Of a stretch of 9,480 nt of DNA, positions 1-6,878 are shown in pieces. The notes under the pieces are model-generated. The model saw only the letters and a program-made list of their open reading frames with translations. It was not told the DNA's origin and searched no databases. The stretch's first letter is position 1; every line of letters starts with the position of its first letter. A program made the translations under genes and the position numbers. The stretch lies in NCBI GenBank assembly GCA_007127175.1, contig SKZX01000086.1:1-9480 (forward strand), in the 5' to 3' direction. Source of the DNA: Desulfobacterales bacterium (GTDB lineage: Bacteria; Desulfobacterota; Desulfobacteria; Desulfobacterales; Desulfosalsimonadaceae).

Positions 1-23
1 GGTTTGATATCGTTATCTACCAT

Positions 24-911
24 ATGATATCATTGTTTTTTTTTCTGCTGGGCCGGATTCCCCGAAAAACAGCGTTCAGGCTTACCGACTGTATCGGCCG
101 GGTCTGGTTCTCCTTTGACTGGCGCCACAGGGCAGTTGCCATTGAAAACCTTTCAATGGTTTATGGCGACCGGATGCCGCCGGCCGAAATCCGCCGGCTT
201 GCACGGCGGGTATTCTGCAACCTGACCATGATTGCTTATGAAATCGGCTGGGCCATGTCTGTGGATACCGAACGGCTGGTAAAACATTTCCGGTTCTATG
301 GCATGCATCACCTTCATGATGCCCGGAAAAAGGGAAAAGGCGTGCTTGTCCTGACCGGGCACATCGGAAACTGGGAGCTGTTGCTCGTGATGGCAGCGAT
401 TATGAACATGCGGTTCAGCGCGGTTTACCGCCCCCTTGATTTCAAGCCCCTGGATATGTTTTTTGAAGATATCCGCAACACGACAGGCACAAAGCTTCAC
501 CCGAAAAAAGGGGCTATTCTTAAAGTGCTGCGCAGCCTCCGCAACAAGGAGGGGATGGGTATTCTCCTGGATCAGAATACAAAGGCGGCTTCAGGTGTTA
601 TCGTCAATTTTTTAGGCCGCCCGGCCAACACGCACTACGGGTTGGCCGTTCTTGCAAAACGATCAGGCGCACCGGTTATTCCGGCGTTTGTGGTCAGGGA
701 AGAAGGCTGTTACAGCCTCAGGATACTGCCTGAGGTTCCCCTTGTCCAAACCGGTGACGAGGAGCTGGATATTATGCAAAACACGCGGTTATATAACCGG
801 GTGCTTGAATCCGTAATCATGGCGTATCCCGAACAATGGTTCTGGATCCACAAGCGCTGGAAGCTCAGGCCAGACAGGAAAGAAAAATACAAAAAGAAAA
901 AACGGGCATGA
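24..911 (+). CDS. LpxL/HtrB-type lysophospholipid (lipid A) acyltransferase
   Basis: A 295-residue member of the LpxL/HtrB/MsbB acyltransferase family, which transfers a fatty acyl chain onto a lipid A precursor or related lipid at the inner face of the cytoplasmic membrane. A hydrophobic N-terminus (about residues 2-10) suits membrane attachment. The HX4(D/E) catalytic motif is seen as HIGNWE, with His113 and Glu118. The later family blocks are also present: LDQN at 182-185, a GV-V-FLGRPA stretch at 191-201, a GAPVIPAF stretch at 215-222, and PEQWFWIHKRWK at 269-280. The C-terminus ends in a lysine-rich tail. The ATG at 24 has no clear Shine-Dalgarno sequence and the frame is open back to base 3, so the true start may lie upstream of the window. 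hisC follows after 32 bases, so the two are probably cotranscribed. The family call is firm, but the acceptor lipid and acyl chain cannot be read from sequence. Confidence 0.88.
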   Translation: MISLFFFLLGRIPRKTAFRLTDCIGRVWFSFDWRHRAVAIENLSMVYGDRMPPAEIRRLARRVFCNLTMIAYEIGWAMSVDTERLVKHFRFYGMHHLHDARKKGKGVLVLTGHIGNWELLLVMAAIMNMRFSAVYRPLDFKPLDMFFEDIRNTTGTKLHPKKGAILKVLRSLRNKEGMGILLDQNTKAASGVIVNFLGRPANTHYGLAVLAKRSGAPVIPAFVVREEGCYSLRILPEVPLVQTGDEELDIMQNTRLYNRVLESVIMAYPEQWFWIHKRWKLRPDRKEKYKKKKRA

Positions 912-943
912 TTTGGAAAAACCTTTTGGGAGTGTCGTGAAAC

Positions 944-2038
944 ATGAAGCTGAAAATTCCTGAATATATTCAGTCTATCAGGCCATACAAACCGGGGAAG
1001 CCCATTGAGGAGCTTGAACGGGAGTACGGCGTTAAGGATTCGATTAAACTGGCATCCAATGAAAATCCCCTGGGGGCTTCCCCGGCGGCGCTGGCAGCCA
1101 TGGAAGGCGCCATGAAAAAGCTCAATCGTTATCCGGACGGCCGGGGGTACTACCTGACAGAAAAGCTTGCGGCCCGGTTTCATATGCCTGCTGAATGCAT
1201 CGTTCTGGGAAACGGCTCCGACGAGATCATCGGGATGCTGACGCGCGCCGTTCTTGAACCCGGTGACGAGGCCATCATGACGGAGCCGTCGTTTCTCATG
1301 TACGAGATCATGGTGCTGTCATGCGGCGCCGTGCCGGTGTTTGTGCCGTTAAAGTCCCTTTTCGTCGATTTCGGGGCCATTACGCGGCAGATCACGGAAA
1401 AAACGCGGGTAATTTTTTTGAACAACCCGGTCAACCCGACGGGGACGATCATCACGAAAAAAGGGTTTGATGCATTTCTTGAAACCGTTCCGGAAGATAT
1501 CGTGATCGTGATCGACGAGGCGTATATCGAGTTTATAAAGGACCCGGACTGCCTGCAGGCCGTCGAATACTGCACGGGAAACCGGCCTGTTGTGGTGTTG
1601 CGGACCTTTTCCAAGGCATATGGCCTGGCGGGCATCCGGATCGGATACGGGTTGATGCCCGAAGCCCTTGCAGGAATCCTGCACCGTGTGCGGCAGCCCT
1701 TTAATGCCAATTCCCTCGCCCAGGCCGGTGCCTGTGCCGCACTCGACGATGAAGACTTTCTGCAACAGACTGTCCGCTTCGTGCAGGGGGAACTCGAGTT
1801 CCTGTACGCGGGCATTGAACGGCTGGGGATGAATTATTTTCCGACCGAGGCCAATTTTTTCATGATCGACGTTGAGCAGGATGCCGATGCGGTTTTCGAG
1901 GCCATGCTCAGGCAGGGCGTCATCATCCGGTCCATGGTTTCCTACGGATTTCCCCGGTATATACGCGTAACGGCCGGTCTGAGAGAAGAAAACGAGCGGT
2001 TTTTAAAGGCGTTTGCATCTGTAATGGGAAAAATATAA
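944..2038 (+). CDS. hisC: Histidinol-phosphate aminotransferase (PLP-dependent, HisC family)
   Basis: A 364-residue fold-type I aminotransferase. HisC converts imidazole acetol phosphate and glutamate to histidinol phosphate and 2-oxoglutarate in histidine synthesis. Visible family marks are LASNENPLG (37-45), the GNGSDEII stretch (89-96), NPVNPTG (161-167), DEAYIEF (191-197) and the PLP-lysine segment TFSKAYGLAGIRIGYG, with the Schiff-base lysine at Lys224. The length is normal for the family. The ATG at 944 is preceded by GGGAG at 928-932; a GTG at 932 in the same frame is ruled out because it meets a stop two codons later. No other his gene is nearby. Its stop overlaps the cmk start by one base (TAATG), which implies translational coupling. 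HisC enzymes next to cmk or aromatic genes can also act on phenylalanine or tyrosine precursors, so the substrate is less certain than the family. Confidence 0.92.
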   Translation: MKLKIPEYIQSIRPYKPGKPIEELEREYGVKDSIKLASNENPLGASPAALAAMEGAMKKLNRYPDGRGYYLTEKLAARFHMPAECIVLGNGSDEIIGMLTRAVLEPGDEAIMTEPSFLMYEIMVLSCGAVPVFVPLKSLFVDFGAITRQITEKTRVIFLNNPVNPTGTIITKKGFDAFLETVPEDIVIVIDEAYIEFIKDPDCLQAVEYCTGNRPVVVLRTFSKAYGLAGIRIGYGLMPEALAGILHRVRQPFNANSLAQAGACAALDDEDFLQQTVRFVQGELEFLYAGIERLGMNYFPTEANFFMIDVEQDADAVFEAMLRQGVIIRSMVSYGFPRYIRVTAGLREENERFLKAFASVMGKI

Positions 2039-2742
2039 TGATCCAGGATGCCGGACAGATGAATATGAAACCGTTGCTCATCACCATCGATGGGCCCGCC
2101 GGTGCGGGAAAGACCACGGTCAGCCGGATGCTTGCCGACCGCTTGGGGTTTGTGTATGTCGACACGGGCGCGCTTTATCGCGGTGTGGCATTTGAGGCGG
2201 CAGCGCGCGGCCTTGCCCCGGACGATGAGGAAGCCCTGGGGGCGCTTTCAGCGGGCCTTGACCTGAGATTTGAGCACACGGAAAGCGGGGTCCGCCTTTT
2301 TTCAGGTGAACGGGACATCACAGGGTCCATACGGACGCCCGAAATAACGATGCTTGCTTCCGCCATATCTGCCAGGCCGGTTGTCCGCCAGGCGCTCCTT
2401 GATGTGCAAAAGCGGTTGGGGGCCAAAAAGGCGGCCGTATTCGAAGGAAGGGATATGGGCACAGTTGTTTTTCCGGATGCGGACGTCAAATTTTTTTTAA
2501 TCGCGGATCTGAAAGCGCGGGCCATGCGCCGGTTTTTGGAGTACAGGGACGCCGGGGCCCCGCGGTTTGAGACTGTCCTTGAAGACATGGAAAAAAGAGA
2601 CGCAAACGATTCATCCCGGGCGGTCGCGCCGCTGAAGCCGGCAGGCGATGCCGTGATTATCGACTCCACGGACCTTTCGCCGGAGGCGGTGGTCGAAAAA
2701 ATGGTCGCCTTGATCCGGTCCCTTCCGGAATCTTCCCGCTGA
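2038..2742 (+). CDS. cmk: Cytidylate kinase (CMP/dCMP kinase)
   Basis: Cytosolic (d)CMP kinase that makes (d)CDP from ATP and (d)CMP, feeding CTP and dCTP pools. The P-loop GPAGAGKT is at residues 19-26, followed by YVDTGALYRG (40-49), the CMP-site segment GRDMGTVVFPDAD (137-149), and the RDANDSSRAVAPL segment (187-199) that ends the lid and base-binding region. The 234-residue length is typical. The first ATG (2038) overlaps the hisC stop codon. Internal ATGs at 2059 and 2065 would give the short N-terminus usual in the family (MKPLLITIDGPAG), and none of the three has a strong Shine-Dalgarno, so the exact start is open by nine codons. No convincing intrinsic terminator follows: only a 3-bp GGC/GCC pairing precedes a T run near 2785. 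Read-through into rpsA therefore seems possible. Confidence 0.94.
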   Translation: MIQDAGQMNMKPLLITIDGPAGAGKTTVSRMLADRLGFVYVDTGALYRGVAFEAAARGLAPDDEEALGALSAGLDLRFEHTESGVRLFSGERDITGSIRTPEITMLASAISARPVVRQALLDVQKRLGAKKAAVFEGRDMGTVVFPDADVKFFLIADLKARAMRRFLEYRDAGAPRFETVLEDMEKRDANDSSRAVAPLKPAGDAVIIDSTDLSPEAVVEKMVALIRSLPESSR

Positions 2743-2914
2743 AGTCAACCGCTGGTAAACGTATTTCCGGGCAAAGAAATCGCCTTTTTATGCAGGTGTG
2801 TAAAATAAATCATTGTTTTTTTATTTTGTGTTTGTTAATTAAGCTGTTTTACACTCCACGTCGTTAGAACGTTTTGGAGTTAGTTTATCAGGCCAAAGGG
2901 GGAATTTTTTTTAA
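2743..2914 (+). promoter_or_regulatory. AT-rich rpsA leader with inverted repeats and a weak -10 candidate
   Basis: No gene is seen in these 172 bases. A perfect 8-bp inverted repeat (GTGTAAAA at 2798-2805, TTTTACAC at 2847-2854) flanks a T-rich stretch. The left arm can instead pair locally: AAAATAAA at 2802-2809 with TTTATTTT at 2820-2827. The palindrome TTAATTAA lies at 2835-2842. TAAAAT at 2801-2806 is a fair -10 match, but I see no good -35 for it. An AAGGGGG ribosome-binding site at 2896-2902 sits 12 bases before the rpsA ATG. In other bacteria S1 represses its own mRNA through leader structure, so a regulatory role is plausible here but is inferred only. Confidence 0.4.
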
Positions 2915-4864
2915 ATGGAAAATTTAACAGGAAACGCTGAAAGCAAAACAGAAAACCTTGAAGAGATGGATGTTTCGGCTTCACACACGGATGTTGCAGA
3001 ACTTGACGGTGACGGCGAGGGGGGTGGCGATCAAACAATGGCATCCCTGATGGAGATGTATGAGGAAAGCCTCAAGCGTTTTGAGGAAGGGGAGGTCGTC
3101 AACGGCAGGATCATATCCGTGGACAAGGATTACGTTCTTGTGGACGTGGGGTACAAGTCCGAAGGCCAGATCGCGATTCACGAGTTCAGAAACGACCAGG
3201 GGGAAGTCAACGTTGATGTGGACGACGTTGTAGAGGTCATGATCGAATGGTGGGATGAAGAGGAAGAGCGTGTCGTTCTGTCCAAGGAGAAGGCCGCCAA
3301 GGTAAAAGTATGGGACTCCATAAAGGATGTCTATGAGTCCGATGGCATTGTTGAAGGGATTATCAGCAACCGCGTAAAGGGCGGTTTTTCCGTGGATATC
3401 GGAATTCAGGCGTTTTTGCCGGGTTCCCAGGCAGACCTCCGGCCGATTCGGAACCTTGATGAAATGGTTGGCAAGACATTTGACTTCAAGGTGTTGAAGT
3501 TCAACCGCAAGCGCAATAACATCGTGTTGTCCAGGCGGGTGATTCTGGAGTCCGAGCGTGAGAGCAAACGCTCCGAGACGCTGGCCGCCATCGAAGAAGG
3601 CAAGACCATGGACGGCACGGTCAAAAATATTACGGAATACGGTGTCTTCGTCGATCTGGGAGGCGTGGACGGGCTGCTGCACATCACGGATATTTCATGG
3701 GGACGCGTCAAGCATCCATCCGAACTGTTCGCCATCGGCGATCCGATCAAGGTCATGATCCTTTCTTTCGACGAGGAGAATGAGCGGGTTTCTTTGGGCA
3801 TGAAGCAGCTGGTTCCGGATCCCTGGTCTTTTGCAGAGGAAAAATATCCGGTGGGTGCCCAGATTGCCGGTCGAGTGGTCAGCCTGACCGATTACGGGGC
3901 CTTCGTCGAAGTCGAAGAGGGCATAGAAGGGCTCATTCATGTTTCTGAAATGTCATGGACCCGAAAAATCCGCCATCCGTCCAAGGTGGTTTCGGTGGGC
4001 GATGAAGTCGATGCTGTTGTTCTCGATATCAAGCCGGAAAATCGTCGTATTTCACTCGGTATGAAGCAGACAATGCCGAATCCCTGGGACGTGATCAGTG
4101 AGAATTACCCGGTTGGCTCGGTCATCGAAGGCAAGATAAAGAATATCACCGATTTTGGTATTTTTATCGGAATCGATGACGACATTGACGGTCTTGTTCA
4201 CATTTCGGATATTTCCTGGACCAAGCGGATCAAGCACCCTTCTGAAATTTACAAGAAAGGCGACGTCATCCAGGCCAAGGTGCTGGATATCGACAAGTCA
4301 AGCGAGCGCTTTTCCCTGGGGATCAAACAGCTTCAGGACGATCCCTGGAAAACGGTCGCCGAACGCTATCCCGTGGGCACCGATATCAATGGTATTATTA
4401 CCAATGTTACTGATTTCGGTGTTTTTGTGGAGCTTGAGGAAGGCATCGAGGGCCTTGTTCATATATCCGAGATCAGCCGGGAAAAAATCAAGACACCTTC
4501 AGGAAAGTATAATGTGGGGGATCAGATTACCGCGCGGGTGATTAACATCAATACCGAGGTCCGCCGGATCGGTCTTTCCATCAAACGGCTGGAGGTGGAA
4601 GACGACACCGAGTTCCTCCATGACTACGTAACCAACATGAAACCGACTGCTTCCAGTTTCGGCGAACTGCTCCAGGAAAACCTCAAGGTAAAGCTTAAGG
4701 ACGAGGAGAACCGCGTCAGTGCTGAAAATGCGGCCGGCGGGAATGCAGCGCCGTCCGTTGAGCAGGAGGCCGTTGAAGCCGAGTTGGAAGTTGAGGGGCA
4801 AGAGGCGGAAGAAGATCAAACAGACCTGAAAGTTGAGGATCAAGAGGAAGAATCGGATAAATAG
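2915..4864 (+). CDS. rpsA: 30S ribosomal protein S1, six S1 domains, extended acidic ends
   Basis: S1 binds single-stranded mRNA on the 30S subunit and helps initiation on structured or weakly Shine-Dalgarno-led messages. Six OB-fold S1 repeats can be traced at roughly residues 57-124, 142-208, 228-297, 313-384, 400-471 and 487-557. The last four carry the ITDFG-F and GL(V/I/L)H(I/V)S signatures most clearly. The (D/N)PW linkers between repeats 3-4, 4-5 and 5-6 (PDPW near 301, PNPW near 388, DDPW near 475) are typical of S1. Total length is 649 residues against 557 in E. coli. The excess is about 55 acidic residues at the N-terminus and about 90 at the C-terminus, rich in Glu and Asp after residue 595. 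Start chosen from AAGGGGG at 2896-2902. The position after cmk and before sppA matches gene orders seen in other proteobacteria. Confidence 0.97.
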   Translation: MENLTGNAESKTENLEEMDVSASHTDVAELDGDGEGGGDQTMASLMEMYEESLKRFEEGEVVNGRIISVDKDYVLVDVGYKSEGQIAIHEFRNDQGEVNVDVDDVVEVMIEWWDEEEERVVLSKEKAAKVKVWDSIKDVYESDGIVEGIISNRVKGGFSVDIGIQAFLPGSQADLRPIRNLDEMVGKTFDFKVLKFNRKRNNIVLSRRVILESERESKRSETLAAIEEGKTMDGTVKNITEYGVFVDLGGVDGLLHITDISWGRVKHPSELFAIGDPIKVMILSFDEENERVSLGMKQLVPDPWSFAEEKYPVGAQIAGRVVSLTDYGAFVEVEEGIEGLIHVSEMSWTRKIRHPSKVVSVGDEVDAVVLDIKPENRRISLGMKQTMPNPWDVISENYPVGSVIEGKIKNITDFGIFIGIDDDIDGLVHISDISWTKRIKHPSEIYKKGDVIQAKVLDIDKSSERFSLGIKQLQDDPWKTVAERYPVGTDINGIITNVTDFGVFVELEEGIEGLVHISEISREKIKTPSGKYNVGDQITARVININTEVRRIGLSIKRLEVEDDTEFLHDYVTNMKPTASSFGELLQENLKVKLKDEENRVSAENAAGGNAAPSVEQEAVEAELEVEGQEAEEDQTDLKVEDQEEESDK

Positions 4865-4883
4865 CAATTGATTCTTTATAAAC

Positions 4884-4955
4884 GAATGCCGGCGGGAAAA
4901 TCGAATCGCTGGCGCCCGGCCTGAAAACCGAAGATTGATTTTCTGCCGGGCGTTC
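4884..4955 (+). other. Two mutually exclusive RNA hairpins after rpsA
   Basis: Hairpin A pairs 4884-4902 with 4937-4955: 18 pairs, two of them G-U, with single-base bulges at 4896 and 4950. Hairpin B pairs 4913-4920 (CGCCCGGC) perfectly with 4945-4952 (GCCGGGCG). It continues, past a small internal loop, with GAAAA at 4923-4927 against TTTTC at 4939-4943. Both use the same 3' arm, so only one can form at a time. No T run follows, so this is not a classical intrinsic terminator. It begins 20 bases after the rpsA stop and could be a 3' UTR stabiliser, a processing site or a switch affecting sppA expression. The pairing was read by eye with no folding energies. Confidence 0.6.
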
Positions 4956-4960
4956 ATCAA

Positions 4961-5007
4961 TACAAGGGATGTGCAAGGGCATTGTGCCGTTTTGCCCATC
5001 CCTTGTG
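4961..5007 (+). other. Long hairpin in the rpsA-sppA gap
   Basis: ACAAGGGATG at 4962-4971 is the exact reverse complement of CATCCCTTGT at 4997-5006, with an extra T-G wobble outside it. Inside, GCAA (4973-4976) pairs with TTGC (4992-4995), and GGCA (4978-4981) with TGCC (4985-4988) around a three-base loop. The arms therefore pair almost throughout 47 bases. No T run follows on either strand, so a terminator is unlikely. It lies 123 bases before the sppA start. The remaining stretch to 5129 is pyrimidine-rich and shows nothing else I can name beyond the sppA ribosome-binding site. Confidence 0.6.
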
Positions 5008-5129
5008 CGTTGTGATCCGCCGGTATTTTTGTTTTCCGCTGAAACTGGAATGGCAGGGCTTGTTTTTTACAAACCGGCTTTTCCGTTTTTCGGATGCAGG
5101 TAACACATCAAACCCAAAGGCTGCCGATC

Positions 5130-6047
5130 ATGTTCAAACGAAGACACCCGTATTTGTTTTTTATTCTCGTTTTTACGGCGATCGTTTCCATCACCTCGAT
5201 TGCCATGAATATTGTCGTAGGTATTGCGGACCGCAAAGATGTAAGAAAGGGTGAGCGGGTCGGTATCGTCGAGGTCAAGGGTATGATTCTCGACGCCAAA
5301 AAAACCGTGGCGCAGATCAAGGCCTTCCGTGAAGACGACACCATCAAGGCCATTGTATTGAGGGTCAATTCCCCCGGGGGCGGGGTCGGGCCGTCCCAGG
5401 AGATCTACATGGAGGTCAGACGGACGACCGGCGTGAAGCCGGTTGTTGCGTCCATGGGTGCAATTGCCGCATCCGGCGGATATTATGTAGCGGCCGCGAC
5501 CGATGGGATTGTGGCCAACCCCGGCACCATAACCGGAAGCATCGGGGTGATCATGGAGTTGACCAACTTCAGGGAGTTGTTTGAAAAAATCGGCATATAT
5601 TCCGATGTCATAAAAAGCGGTGAATACAAGGATATCGCATCGCCGTTCAGGGCCGTATCGGATGAGGAGGAAAGGCTGCTTCAACAGTTTGTCGATTCCG
5701 TGCACAGGCAGTTTGTTTCCGATGTCGCCGCGGGCCGGAAAATGCCCGAGGAGGCGGTGTTGAAACTGGCTGACGGAATGATTTTCAGCGGGGAGCATGC
5801 CAAGCAGGCAGGCCTTGTGGACAGGCTCGGAAACCTGAATGACGCTGTTGATTGGGCCGCTGAAAAGGGGGGCATTACAGGCGATATCATCATGGTATAC
5901 CCGCCGGAAGAAAAATTTTCCCTTGTTCGAAAAATACTGGAAATCGGCGCCGGTGAAATCGAATCCATGATCCGGCGCATGCATTTGGGATCGCTCAGGG
6001 GCGGTTATGTCTTTGATCCGTCGGCAGGCGCACGGGATTCCCGTTAA
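5130..6047 (+). CDS. sppA: Signal peptide peptidase SppA, short 36K-type serine/lysine protease
   Basis: A 305-residue membrane-anchored peptidase of the S49 family, which digests signal peptide remnants after secretion. A basic start (MFKRRH) is followed by a hydrophobic segment at about residues 8-31, a single transmembrane anchor. The core runs VNSPGGG (79-85), a GAIAASGGYY stretch with the likely nucleophile Ser115, then ANPGTITGSIG (129-139). SGEYKDI (163-169) holds the likely general base Lys167, 52 residues after the serine. That spacing matches my memory of the Ser/Lys pair in Bacillus SppA. It is a single-domain form, about half the length of E. coli SppA. The start at 5130 is preferred because AAAGG at 5116-5120 sits nine bases before it; an in-frame ATG at 5094 has no ribosome-binding site and would add 12 polar residues before the anchor. 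Probably read from the rpsA side, and terminated at 6067-6084. Confidence 0.94.
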   Translation: MFKRRHPYLFFILVFTAIVSITSIAMNIVVGIADRKDVRKGERVGIVEVKGMILDAKKTVAQIKAFREDDTIKAIVLRVNSPGGGVGPSQEIYMEVRRTTGVKPVVASMGAIAASGGYYVAAATDGIVANPGTITGSIGVIMELTNFRELFEKIGIYSDVIKSGEYKDIASPFRAVSDEEERLLQQFVDSVHRQFVSDVAAGRKMPEEAVLKLADGMIFSGEHAKQAGLVDRLGNLNDAVDWAAEKGGITGDIIMVYPPEEKFSLVRKILEIGAGEIESMIRRMHLGSLRGGYVFDPSAGARDSR

Positions 6048-6066
6048 AACGGAAGCGTCGGGTCAT

Positions 6067-6084
6067 GGTGCGCGGCACCTTTTT
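6067..6084 (+). terminator. Rho-independent terminator of sppA
   Basis: GGTGC (6067-6071), a three-base GCG loop and GCACC (6075-6079) form a 5-bp stem followed directly by TTTTT (6080-6084). It lies 19 bases after the sppA stop, in the 40-base gap between convergent genes, where a terminator is expected. The stem is short but GC-rich. On the opposite strand no T run follows, so it would not stop transcription of the - strand gene. Confidence 0.65.
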
Positions 6085-6087
6085 CAA

Positions 6088-6696
6088 TCATTCGAAAATA
6101 CTGATGTCGCCGAGCCCTTTTCGGAGGACCTCGGGCGTTTCGTCGAGCAGGGAGACGACGCTTGACGGCTCTCCCGGGACAGGCCCGCCGTCTATGACCA
6201 TATCGATCGTGGTATTGAAATAATCGTGTATCAGGGACGGGTCGTTGGTATTGTCGCCGCCCGGCGTGGCCGCTGATGTGGATATGATGGGGTTGCCCAG
6301 GGTTTTAACCAGTTCGATGCAGATATTGTGGTCAGGTACCCTTATACCGGCGGTTTTTCGCTTGGTCAGCATTATTTTCGGCACCATTCGTGAGCCCGGC
6401 AGAATAAATGTGTAAGGCCCCGGCAAAAGCCGTTTCATGGTTTTGTAGGCATAGTTGGACACCTTGGCATAATCGCTGATGTTGGTCAAATCAGAGCAGA
6501 TAAAGGAAAATGGTGTTTTTTGGTCCCGGTTCTTGAGCCGGTATATCTTTTCAATAGCTTTCTTGTTCATGATGTCGCAGCCGATGCCATAGATTGTATC
6601 CGTCGGATATGCGATAATGCCGCCGGCCCTGAGGATATCGACCGCTTTTTCAATAAGGCGCTGTTGCGGGTTTTCAGGATTGATTTTAATCAGCAT
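6088..6696 (-). CDS. Sua5/YrdC/YciO family protein, YciO-like subgroup
   Basis: A 202-residue single-domain protein of the family that includes TsaC/Sua5, the threonylcarbamoyl-AMP synthase of tRNA t6A synthesis. Visible marks are AYPTDTIYGIGCD (29-41), a Lys55-x-Arg57 pair, LPGPYTFILPG (91-101), GIRVPD (117-122) and STSAA (139-143). Its opening NPENPQQRLI and the spacing of the later blocks recall E. coli YciO more than TsaC. The conserved Ser-Ala-Asn of TsaC appears here as Ser141-Ala-Ala143, so the Asn of the Lys-Arg-Ser-Asn active-site set is missing. E. coli YciO does not replace TsaC, so a t6A role should not be assumed. The start at 6696 is preferred over the in-frame ATG at 6705: on the - strand AAAGG lies nine bases before 6696 but directly abuts 6705. 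It converges on sppA and diverges from guaB, so it is probably a single-gene unit. Confidence 0.9.
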   Translation of the reverse strand: MLIKINPENPQQRLIEKAVDILRAGGIIAYPTDTIYGIGCDIMNKKAIEKIYRLKNRDQKTPFSFICSDLTNISDYAKVSNYAYKTMKRLLPGPYTFILPGSRMVPKIMLTKRKTAGIRVPDHNICIELVKTLGNPIISTSAATPGGDNTNDPSLIHDYFNTTIDMVIDGGPVPGEPSSVVSLLDETPEVLRKGLGDISIFE

Positions 6697-6785
6697 GCAT
6701 GGCATCCTTTGAGCGAATGAATTGTTCTGGAAGACCGCAAGCCCATGGCCTGCGATCGGAAAGTCTCCGGTTCCCTGTATTTTTC

Positions 6786-6821
6786 ATTATAATATTATAT
6801 TATTTTTCAGCCTTAAAACAA
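6786..6821 (-). promoter_or_regulatory. Candidate sigma-70 promoter for the YciO-like gene
   Basis: Read on the - strand, TTGTTT (6821-6816) is followed after 16 bases by a perfect TATAAT (6799-6794), with a second TATAAT at 6791-6786 just downstream. A start near 6787 would give a leader of about 90 bases. That leader contains an 8-bp stem with one mismatch and a three-base loop (6736-6743 with 6747-6754). The same AT-rich patch also holds a + strand TATAAT at 6788-6793, but I find no -35 for it. Confidence 0.45.
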
Positions 6822-6823
6822 AT

Positions 6824-6875
6824 GCAATTCTTTATGATTTTATGGCAATTCAACGTCTAACAAGCGCCGCAATTA
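6824..6875. repeat. Three GCAATT direct repeats in the divergent gap
   Basis: GCAATTC occurs at 6824-6830 and again at 6845-6851, and GCAATTA at 6869-6875. The starts are 21 and 24 bases apart, close to two helical turns. They sit between the candidate - strand promoter and the candidate guaB -10 element, where an operator for either gene would lie. The hexamers are AT-leaning, so chance is not excluded and no known regulator site is claimed. Confidence 0.35.
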
Positions 6876-6878
6876 GTC

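Noticed and set aside
2769..2790. Intrinsic terminator after cmk (GGC...GCC before TTTTT)
   Set aside because: Only three base pairs with a nine-base loop; too weak to support.
2981..3682. Long - strand open frame inside rpsA
   Set aside because: It is an antisense shadow of the S1 coding sequence, with no known protein pattern.
3520..4560. Repeated DNA within rpsA
   Set aside because: The similarity comes from the four related S1 protein domains, not from a separate repeat element.
5094..5129. Earlier ATG start for sppA
   Set aside because: No Shine-Dalgarno precedes it, while AAAGG is well spaced before the ATG at 5130, which gives a normal anchor-first N-terminus.
4982..5254. A 90-codon open frame across the rpsA-sppA gap into sppA
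   Set aside because: It has no ribosome-binding site or recognisable protein pattern, and it overlaps the well-supported sppA reading frame.
6697..6705. Earlier ATG start for the YciO-like gene
   Set aside because: The AAAGG site directly abuts this ATG; the one at 6696 has the right spacing.
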